From contig DAOVGD010000100.1 of NCBI GenBank assembly GCA_030672555.1, forward strand, positions 1-11,886: a DNA stretch of 11,886 bases. Direction: 5' to 3'. This document shows positions 1 to 5,754 of the stretch, piece by piece. The notes under the pieces are model-generated. The model was given only the letters and a program-made list of their open reading frames with translations. It was not told the DNA's origin and did no database searches. The stretch comes from Desulfobacterales bacterium. Lineage in GTDB: Bacteria; Desulfobacterota; Desulfobacteria; Desulfobacterales; C00003106. Position numbers and translations under genes: made by a program. How positions within the stretch are numbered: position 1 is the stretch's first letter; the number at the start of each line of letters is the position of its first letter.

Positions 1-104
1 CCTTTATTCCCTGTAATCGGATCTGTTATACTGAATTCCGTAAGGACCCCCCTTTTATTGTAAGGACCCCGGACAGCATACATCTTTCCGTTTTTTAATG
101 CGGA
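1..104 (-). pseudogene. C-terminal continuation of the PHP protein beyond an in-frame TGA (runs off the left edge)
   Basis: Reading the minus strand past the TGA at 107-105 in the same frame gives an uninterrupted stretch to position 1. It begins SALKNGKMYAVRG and continues with RGVLTEFSITD. PHP/CehA-type metallohydrolases typically carry a segment of this kind after the last metal-binding motif, in the style of 'xALRxGRxYAxRG' followed by a 'xLxEFSxxD' strand, so this reads as the genuine next part of the same protein and not as chance coding. A one-base CGA to TGA change (Arg to stop) would explain the break, because AIRSALKNGKMYAV is family-like. No start codon with a ribosome binding site is evident for separate translation of this piece. 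The true C-terminus lies outside the window. Confidence 0.6.
40..70. repeat. Short direct repeat, 11 bp, two copies 20 bp apart
   Basis: The 11-mer GTAAGGACCCC occurs at 40-50 and again at 60-70, separated by 9 bases. It lies in the continuation of the PHP reading frame, and the two copies are read in different frames because the offset is not a multiple of three. It may be chance or the trace of a small slippage duplication. No function is proposed. Confidence 0.5.
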
Positions 105-1175
105 TCATATCGCATCCTTGGTAAATTCTTTTACCAGAAAAACTGTGGGGAAATTTCCTAATTTTTCTCCTGCTCCTCCTTCTCTGTGATAGTCTGCCGT
201 GGATATGCCCCAAACCGGGCGTGATCGCTGTCCGATACAATACTCCTTAAGTAATCTGTCCCACTCTCTTCCCGGTTCGGTTACTGTTATTCTATCTCCG
301 TATAGTGTTGCAAACCCGGTATATCCTCTTGATCTCTCCAACACCTCGGGATACGGAGGGGTATCCACACGAATCGGGGGTTTCTCTCCCACCCCTGACC
401 TGGTTTCAGGATGATTCCAAAATGTAATCCCTCCCCTTTCATTTACATAATCGATAAGGTGTTGGTAGGGTCCTATCCCCTGGTCACCATGATACGGGTC
501 ATAAGGGGAGCTGCTAAAGGAATCAACATCTATGGCAAACGCAATACCGAGGACAAAAAGGAGTACTCCAAGTATTCGGTATGTTTTCTTCCATCTGAAG
601 ACAAATAAGCCGATAACGGCTACTGAGATAAACAATAAAACAATCGGTATTCGCCCTGCCGTATACGCAGTAGAAAAGCCGTTGTGGAGAACAGGAAGAT
701 TGGTATAGTCTTCTGCTTTTTCAAGCCCCATGACTAAAATATGCCGTTCCCAATTATGTGCCGTAAGCCCCTCATTAAATGGACTCCCCGTCCAGTAATA
801 AAATGGCGCAGATTCAACTCCCGGTATCACTAACATGTCCGGATATTTCAGACTGATGTCCTTGATGGCGTCAAGATATCGCTCTGCCCCCATCTGGTTG
901 ACCGACGGCCTTTCAACCTTTTTTTTGACGATATTTCGAAATGGAAAGAGACCGTACTCCATGACCATTCGGTCGTGGTCATTGACAAACAGAACCTTAA
1001 AGCCTCTTTCTTTTGCTAACTGAATGAGAAACTCGAGGTCATGCGCCCCATCACTCAAAGTGGTGCGAAGATCGATCAACCCGGCAACCTGCTGGTAATC
1101 TTCACATAAGCCATTTGTCGCACAAATGGGTAATATCCATAGCGCAAGGGTTATAAGACATATCTTTTTTAGCAT
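105..1175 (-). CDS. Membrane-anchored PHP-domain protein with degenerate first metal motif; prematurely terminated
   Basis: This is a PHP (polymerase and histidinol phosphatase) superfamily protein, resembling CehA-type metallohydrolases. Numbering below is from the ATG at 1193. The preferred start is Met7 at 1175, which has GGTGA upstream and begins directly with a signal-peptide-like segment (KKICLITLALWILPICA). PHP motifs follow: GLIDLRTTLSDG (38-49), NDHD (71-74), PGVES (124-128), H151, NHP (260-262) and TADYH (332-336). In motif I the two usual histidines (HxH) are Asp41 and Arg43, so full three-metal phosphoesterase activity is doubtful. Two hydrophobic segments (about 182-199 and 205-221) interrupt the domain, an odd membrane hairpin between the motif-III and NHP regions. 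The signal sequence predicts an extracytoplasmic catalytic part. The frame stops at TGA 107-105 but continues convincingly to the left edge. It is the last gene of the minus-strand run, 86 bases after the preceding stop. Substrate unknown; a role in modifying or sensing the polysaccharide is only inferred from position. Confidence 0.75.
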   Translation of the reverse strand: MLKKICLITLALWILPICATNGLCEDYQQVAGLIDLRTTLSDGAHDLEFLIQLAKERGFKVLFVNDHDRMVMEYGLFPFRNIVKKKVERPSVNQMGAERYLDAIKDISLKYPDMLVIPGVESAPFYYWTGSPFNEGLTAHNWERHILVMGLEKAEDYTNLPVLHNGFSTAYTAGRIPIVLLFISVAVIGLFVFRWKKTYRILGVLLFVLGIAFAIDVDSFSSSPYDPYHGDQGIGPYQHLIDYVNERGGITFWNHPETRSGVGEKPPIRVDTPPYPEVLERSRGYTGFATLYGDRITVTEPGREWDRLLKEYCIGQRSRPVWGISTADYHREGGAGEKLGNFPTVFLVKEFTKDAI

Positions 1176-1190
1176 TAGCTCACCGCAACC

Positions 1191-1291
1191 CATTGATTAT
1201 TGATGATTGAAGATTGACTATTGAGCAGTCCATCAATCTTCAATCGACAATCGACAATCCCTTAATCCCTTAATCCCTCAATCCCCAATCC
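1191..1291. repeat. Heptamer/octamer repeat array with inverted arms
   Basis: On the plus strand five copies of ATTGANN stand at an exact 7-base period (starts 1192, 1199, 1206, 1213, 1220). After a short centre the complementary form follows, with CAATC cores again 7 bases apart at 1234, 1241, 1248 and 1255. It then grades into an 8-base period, CTTAATCC twice, CTCAATCC, then CCAATCC, up to 1291. The array fills the whole spacer between the frameshifted GT4 and the PHP gene. It also encodes the last nine residues and stop of the GT4 (GLGIEGLRD) and reaches the first possible ATG of the PHP gene. It looks like a simple-sequence element that has spread into the gene end. Confidence 0.8.
1205..1245. 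other. Perfect 13-bp inverted repeat in the spacer
   Basis: GATTGAAGATTGA at 1205-1217 is exactly complementary to TCAATCTTCAATC at 1233-1245, with a 15-base loop. In the minus-strand transcript it would fold between the GT4 stop and the PHP start. The stem is AT-rich and no uridine run follows it, so it does not look like a standard intrinsic terminator. It could stabilise or process the mRNA, or simply result from the inverted repeat array in which it lies. Confidence 0.7.
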
Positions 1292-2448
1292 TTCATACAA
1301 CTCTTCTACCTTACGTATTCTCGTTGATACATCAAAATTGGGATAGATCATATCTCTCCCACACTCACCCAATTGTTTAGCCAGATCTTTATCGGCAAGT
1401 AATTTTACTATTCCACTGCATAGCGCCCGAGAATTTTTCGGGGGGACCAAAATTCCGTTTACACCGTCTTTAACTAAGTCAACAATACCTCCAACCTTAC
1501 TGGCTACTATGGGTTTACGGGCGGCCATGGCCTCAACCAGGACCTTGCCCATCCCCTCATTGAGAGAAGGCAATGCAAAGATGTCAAATGTGTAGAGAAC
1601 CTCTGCAACATCGCTTCGCCAACCAGCGAATATAATATGTTTTCTGATCCCCAAAGCTTTGCCTGTCCCTCAAGCTCTCCCTCTAAATCGCCATCTCCAA
1701 CAAAAATAAAGGCTGTTTTTGGCACCTTTTTGATAACACCCTTTGCTGCATCGATCAGATATCTATGCCCTTTGATCGTCACCAACCTGCCAATTGTCCC
1801 GACCACATTATAGTCTTCCGGTATGCCCAGAGCTCTCTTTTTGGCTTTTATATCCAGGTCCAGGTCAACAATCCGATCCAATTCAACAGCGCTATAAATC
1901 GTCATCAGTTTTTTGCTACTTCCTACCCCCCGTTCAAGATGCTCGTCTTTTTCACGGTCACTGACAGCAATGATCTTATCAGTTATTATCGCTGATATTC
2001 TTTCAGCAATTATAAAACACTTTGTTAATACGGCATTGAAATATCCATGGAATACATGCCCATGCGGTGTGTGCACAACAGTGGGGACCCTTGCCAAAAA
2101 AGCAGCCCACCGGCCCAGGAATCCGGCTTTAGAGGTATGCGTGTGGACAATATAAGGTTTTTCTTTGCGGAAAATCTGAAATAGTTCCCAAAACGCCTTT
2201 AGATCGTCAGTGAGCGATATCCTCCTCACAAGAGAGGGCAGGTCTATTGTTCTTACACCGCTGTCTTCCGCAGCCTTGAGGCCCATGAGCACAGCACGCT
2301 TTTCTTCCATGCTCATCTCTGATTCGTGTGACGGACCCTTAATTAATATTACTTTATAGCCATCTTTACCCAGGCCCGTGACAAGAACGAGAGTGTCCTC
2401 GGCAGATCCCCCTTTATCTAATCTGGTAACGACATGTATTACCTTCAT
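1262..2448 (-). pseudogene. GT4 family glycosyltransferase, split by a one-base frameshift
   Basis: A GT-B fold glycosyltransferase of the CapM/PglA-like GT4 group that would transfer a sugar from a nucleotide-sugar donor to a lipid-linked glycan at the cytoplasmic membrane. The start is the ATG at 2448: MKVIHVVTRLDKGGSAE is the typical first beta strand plus glycine loop, and GAAGAAG lies just upstream. The N-terminal domain has HTHTSKAGFLGR (102-113) and HTPHGHVF (126-133), hallmarks of this subgroup. The C-terminal domain has GRLVTIKG (220-227) and GDGDLEGEL (251-259). After GQAK (262-264) the frame goes wrong. The rest (ALGIRKHIIFAGW..., the E-x7-E motif EGMGKVLVE, KPIVASKVGG) is in the -1 frame and runs to the stop at 1262. 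Restoring one base gives about 395 residues, the normal family size. It lies 22 bases after the upstream GT4. As written, neither fragment has both nucleotide-sugar-binding halves, so it should be inactive unless the shift is a sequence error or is bypassed. Confidence 0.85.
1655..1664 (-). other. Frameshift site within the GT4 gene
   Basis: On the minus strand the bases read CAG GCA AAG CTT TGG in the upstream frame. The family-like continuation needs CAG GCA AAR GCT TTG (Q-A-K-A-L-G-I-R-K), so one A or G is missing next to the AAA run at 1660-1658. A -1 shift on the A-AAG tetramer would restore the frame. The P-site codon GCA cannot re-pair with GGC, so this is not a canonical slippery heptamer, and a deletion or base-calling error is the simpler explanation. 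Confidence 0.75.
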
Positions 2449-2470
2449 TTTCTTCTTCAACTGAGGCCCT

Positions 2471-3724
2471 TTAGTTAGAGTGACCCCACACACCCCCTCT
2501 GAACAGTTCTTCCAAGCAATCGATTTTATCGTCCCATGAATAATACGTTTCTGCAAATTTCCGACATTGTTTGGGCAAGGATCTCTTGAGCTTTTTGTCT
2601 TCTTTTAGCTTCGAAACCATGCTGAGGATCGAATCTGCCATGGCATCAGCGCTTAAATCTCTGAATAAAAAATCGGGATTGAGCTTCGTTAATATCTCTT
2701 TTGTTCCGCCTATAGGTGTACCTAATACCGGCAGGCCGGATGCCAGGGCCTCCACGGTTACCAAACCAAATCCTTCCAACTCCTTGGTAGGCAAAACAAA
2801 AAGATCGGCCATCTGGTAATAGGACGGCAAGTCTTCTTCTTTAATAAATCCGGTAAATCGAACGTGGTCTTGTATGCCAAGTTTTTGCGCCAGAACGGTT
2901 AGGCTCTCCTTAAGAGGCCCTCTTCCGCCTATGACAAGATAAAGTTCGGGGACCTCTCTGGCCACTTTGCTTACAGCATGGAGAAGATTTTCCAGACCCA
3001 TCCTGGCTACCAGGTTTCTCACGACAAACAGGACAAATTTTCTCGGGGGAATATGTAATCTCTTTCGAATTGCGGTCCGATTCGTAGCAGGACTGAAACG
3101 GACCAGATCGACTCCGCCCGGGATGAGGACTATCTTCTCGTCAGGAATATCGTAGTTATGGAAAAGCTTTTTTTTGGTAAAGTCGCTCAGAACCACGATC
3201 TTATCGGATAGTTCCAGGAGTTTTTTTTCAACGGCCCGTCTTAATCGCCAGCTTATAGCATAGAGGCACCTTCCCACCATGTCGTCGGGTTGTGGGGTTC
3301 GGCTTTGGAATTCTTCAAAAGAAAGTGAGTGGCAGGTATATACTTTCCTTGTGCCCTTGCTGTTCGGAGAACAAACCACGCCAAGGGCGGAAAACGGCTG
3401 GTGAAAGTTGATGATATCAAAGGTGAACTTCTCGCAAAGCGTGTCAAACAGTCGTCTGCTTTTCAAAACGGTAGAATAAATAGATCTAAGAAAATCGCGA
3501 TCATCGAAATCAAACCGCCATTCTCTAACACCGTTAACGATTTCGCTTTTGGAGGTGTGCCACGGATACATGCGTGTCAAGAGATGTACTGAATGGCCTC
3601 TCTTGGCCAAGCGCGTGCTGTGTTCATAAAGCGCTCGTTCGCCGCCGCCGATTACCTTGCTGATTGAGACATCGGACACACACAAAATGTTAAAGGCTTT
3701 TCTGCCCACTTTTTTGTCCCCCAT
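2471..3724 (-). CDS. GT4 family glycosyltransferase
   Basis: A 417-residue GT-B glycosyltransferase that should add one sugar to the growing lipid-linked repeat unit. The first Rossmann half starts FNILCVSDVS and has the loop GGGER (26-30). The second half has PGGVDLVRF (202-210), a strand followed by the donor-binding loop RNLVARMGLENLL (236-248), GGRGPLKESL (267-275) and the E-x7-E motif from Glu317 to Glu325 (EGFGLVTVE), followed by ALASGLPVLGTPIGG. Length and motif order are complete. The ATG at 3724 has no good Shine-Dalgarno sequence. A GTG five codons further in (3709) is preceded by GGGGGA at suitable distance and is a serious alternative. This is the first minus-strand gene left of the plus-strand cassette, so its transcription depends on an unrecognised promoter in 3725-3936 or on readthrough across the cassette. 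Donor and acceptor sugars cannot be read from sequence. Confidence 0.93.
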   Translation of the reverse strand: MGDKKVGRKAFNILCVSDVSISKVIGGGERALYEHSTRLAKRGHSVHLLTRMYPWHTSKSEIVNGVREWRFDFDDRDFLRSIYSTVLKSRRLFDTLCEKFTFDIINFHQPFSALGVVCSPNSKGTRKVYTCHSLSFEEFQSRTPQPDDMVGRCLYAISWRLRRAVEKKLLELSDKIVVLSDFTKKKLFHNYDIPDEKIVLIPGGVDLVRFSPATNRTAIRKRLHIPPRKFVLFVVRNLVARMGLENLLHAVSKVAREVPELYLVIGGRGPLKESLTVLAQKLGIQDHVRFTGFIKEEDLPSYYQMADLFVLPTKELEGFGLVTVEALASGLPVLGTPIGGTKEILTKLNPDFLFRDLSADAMADSILSMVSKLKEDKKLKRSLPKQCRKFAETYYSWDDKIDCLEELFRGGVWGHSN

Positions 3725-3936
3725 TTTGGGATAATAAAAAACTCAGCTGAGGTGGAGGACCTACGTTATGTCAGGCCTGCTCAAGTCATTTCAGCGCTAT
3801 TTTTTTGACTATACCAGTCTTTTTGTATATTATTCTTTACGGCACCAAATCTCCTTTCTTTAAATTCGATTCAATTTCTTTCTTGGAAGGTTAGATTTTT
3901 TAAGAATCCCCTCAGTTTTTTTGTTAGGAGTCCAAC
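3725..3936. promoter_or_regulatory. Divergent intergenic region between the minus-strand GT4 and the plus-strand cassette
   Basis: This 212-base AT-rich spacer separates two genes pointing away from each other, so it should hold the control signals for both. A good promoter is visible for the plus strand (3805-3833). For the minus strand I find no hexamer pair with acceptable spacing. A perfect 10-bp palindrome, CTCAGCTGAG, lies at 3742-3751, about 20 bases before the minus-strand start; it could be an operator half or chance. I see no ops/JUMPstart core (GGCGGTAG), no open reading frame with a ribosome site, and no obvious riboswitch. AGGAG at 3926-3930 is the ribosome binding site of the methyltransferase gene. 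Confidence 0.6.
3805..3833 (+). promoter_or_regulatory. Sigma70-type promoter for the three-gene plus-strand cassette
   Basis: A -35 hexamer TTGACT (3805-3810) is followed after exactly 17 bases by a -10 hexamer TATTAT (3828-3833). Each differs from consensus at one base. Transcription would begin near 3840, leaving an untranslated leader of roughly 97 bases before the ATG at 3937. The surroundings are AT-rich, as expected. Not experimentally supported. Confidence 0.6.
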
Positions 3937-4680
3937 ATGAATCATAGTCGCGAGAAATTGGCACGCTTATACCAAAAAGATCATATCGCGAAGTCATATA
4001 TTGATGAGCGTTTTTCAAGGCCGTTGGGTAGAGTTCAGCATAGTTGTCAGGTGGACTGTATTAATAGAATAATTGAAAGATATAAGGCCAGGCATCTTCT
4101 TGAAATCGCATGTGGGCCAGCAAGATTAACATCTGAAGTTAGAGGTTTTGAAGAAGGAATTGCTCTGGACCGGAGTGATGCAATGTTGGAAATCGCCAAA
4201 AGCAGGACTCCTGTAGAATTGCCCTGGCAATTTATGAAAGGTGACGCCTTCAATCTTAATTTTGAGCGCAAATTTAACTTGATTTACTCATTCAGGTTTA
4301 TTCGTCACTTCAAACTAAAAGAGAGAAACAAAATTTATCGTCAGATCAAAAAGGTTCTCAATCCAGGAGGGTTTTTTATTTTTGATGCTATTCGCCATAA
4401 CAAACCAATACTTTTGAGAAAATATGAATCAGGAGGAAAAATAGAGGTCTATGACAAGGCATATAAAAATAAGGCAGAACTTCAAAATGAATTGATCAAT
4501 GCCGGTTTTGAAGTGGTTGATCTATATTCCTGCATTGAACACTTTTATATTCAGGCCTGTATATCAAGAATATCGCACATACTTAGTATGGACAACATGG
4601 GCTTTAGAACTATCCGGTTTTTGGAAAAACTTAAAACCAGCACCCCGCTGGAATGGACTGTCCTATGCCAAAAAAAATAA
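3937..4680 (+). CDS. Class I SAM-dependent methyltransferase
   Basis: A 247-residue soluble methyltransferase of the Methyltransf_11/25 type. The glycine-rich SAM-binding motif I is LEIACGPARL (55-64), the acidic residue that would hold the ribose hydroxyls is Asp78 in ALDRSD, and a second acidic site is GDAF (102-105). A post-core strand VLNPGGFFIFDA follows at about 143-154. The first about 50 residues are helical with mixed charge and probably form the substrate cap. In this context the likely role is O- or N-methylation of a sugar in the repeat unit or a terminal cap on the chain; the substrate is inferred, not seen. The start is well supported: AGGAG six bases before ATG, and a promoter about 100 bases upstream. 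It is the first gene of the plus-strand cassette and its end overlaps the next gene by 16 bases, suggesting coupled translation. The gene looks more AT-rich than the minus-strand genes. Confidence 0.88.
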   Translation: MNHSREKLARLYQKDHIAKSYIDERFSRPLGRVQHSCQVDCINRIIERYKARHLLEIACGPARLTSEVRGFEEGIALDRSDAMLEIAKSRTPVELPWQFMKGDAFNLNFERKFNLIYSFRFIRHFKLKERNKIYRQIKKVLNPGGFFIFDAIRHNKPILLRKYESGGKIEVYDKAYKNKAELQNELINAGFEVVDLYSCIEHFYIQACISRISHILSMDNMGFRTIRFLEKLKTSTPLEWTVLCQKK

Positions 4681-5711
4681 GCTTTTTCCTGCACGACTAC
4701 CAACCAAACAGTGAAGCACTATCACAGGAGGCGTATATCCTGCATTCAAACTTAACAGGCCAGGAAGGTTTTCAGTCTGCCATCCACGAGATCGCTACAA
4801 AATGCAAATTTCGTTTTTCAAGTACCAGGATATGCTATCCAAACTGGATGTTGCCGTTGGGTTATTTTGCCACACGTTATCTTCAGAACAACTCTGATCT
4901 TATTCACATAATCGGGTCTGTAACCGGCAAGATTTATCTAAAAATTTTAGACCGAAGACCGGCTGTTCTCACTTGCGCCTCAGCAATTAAATTAGACAAA
5001 ATAGAGACCTGTAAAAACTATTGGCCAAAATTGGACCTTATTATTGTTGAATGCAATCGAGACAAAAAACTTTTGCTGCAAAACGGCATACACCACGCAA
5101 AACTGCAACTCATTTATCCTGGAGTACAGTCGCCCAAGCCGACAGCGCCGCCAAAAGGAAAGAAGTTTAAAATCCTATTTGCGTCAGCCCCAATCTCCAA
5201 GGCAGCCAGCGAGTTTTCCTCCAAAGGCATCGATCTCATCCTACAGACGGCCCCTGAACTCACTGATTGTGAATTTACACTGCTCTGGCGAGGAAGACAT
5301 CTTGATAAAATCAAGAGGCTGTTAACAGACTTGCAATGCAATAATGTAATTCTGCATAACGCGCTTGTTCGGAATATGAAACAATTTTACGCTCAGTTTC
5401 ACGCCGTTATTCTTGTCCCCACTAAGGAGGATTCATGCAAGCCCTGCCCTCATTCATTTGTTGAAGCTCTGGCACTCGGCAAGCCTGTTATTGCCTCTCG
5501 ACACATCGGCATTTCCGACTTGGTTGAAACGGAACAGTGTGGCGTGGTCTGCGAGGCCGAGAAAAATAGTTTGCAGGCCGGAATTGAAAAATTACGGCGT
5601 TCCTATGAACAATATCAAAAACGATGCATACCAGTGGCAAGAGATTATTTTTCATACAACGAATTTATTCGGCAATATAAGAAAATATATTCGCTGTTGC
5701 TTGACCAATAA
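4665..5711 (+). CDS. GT4-like glycosyltransferase with non-canonical E-x7-E motif
   Basis: A 348-residue GT-B glycosyltransferase. The preferred start is ATG 4665 (MPKKISFFLHDYQPNSEA); an in-frame ATG at 4653 would add four residues, and neither has a strong ribosome site. The N-terminal half is divergent, with LIHIIGSVTGK (79-89) in place of the usual 'H.H' acceptor loop. The C-terminal half is clearer: YPGV (151-154), a strand and donor loop KILFASAP then SKGIDLIL (169-193), and PCPHSFVEALALGKPVIASRH (260-280, read in two overlapping parts). The position of the first glutamate of E-x7-E is Lys259, with Glu267 as the second, so donor phosphate or ribose contacts may differ. It overlaps the methyltransferase by 16 bases and ends 43 bases before the next GT4. 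Probably adds one sugar to the lipid-linked unit; specificity is not predictable. Confidence 0.85.
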   Translation: MPKKISFFLHDYQPNSEALSQEAYILHSNLTGQEGFQSAIHEIATKCKFRFSSTRICYPNWMLPLGYFATRYLQNNSDLIHIIGSVTGKIYLKILDRRPAVLTCASAIKLDKIETCKNYWPKLDLIIVECNRDKKLLLQNGIHHAKLQLIYPGVQSPKPTAPPKGKKFKILFASAPISKAASEFSSKGIDLILQTAPELTDCEFTLLWRGRHLDKIKRLLTDLQCNNVILHNALVRNMKQFYAQFHAVILVPTKEDSCKPCPHSFVEALALGKPVIASRHIGISDLVETEQCGVVCEAEKNSLQAGIEKLRRSYEQYQKRCIPVARDYFSYNEFIRQYKKIYSLLLDQ

Positions 5712-5754
5712 CTGGTTGGATACAGAACATGTCCCGACCTAAGTAGAAAGAACT

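Noticed and set aside
105..170. Selenocysteine insertion at the TGA of the PHP gene
   Set aside because: Only a 4-bp hairpin follows, the position is not catalytic in PHP proteins, and a CGA to TGA change gives a better family match.
1191..1291. CRISPR array or telomere-like sequence
   Set aside because: Units are only 7-8 bases with no spacers, and the copies are inverted around a centre; it is a simple repeat array.
1655..1664. Programmed -1 ribosomal frameshift
   Set aside because: The heptamer G-GCA-AAG does not allow P-site re-pairing, no stimulatory structure was recognised, and glycosyltransferases are not known to need such control.
3840..3936. Riboswitch or structured leader upstream of the methyltransferase
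   Set aside because: Only weak 4-5 bp pairings were found and no known riboswitch core was recognised.
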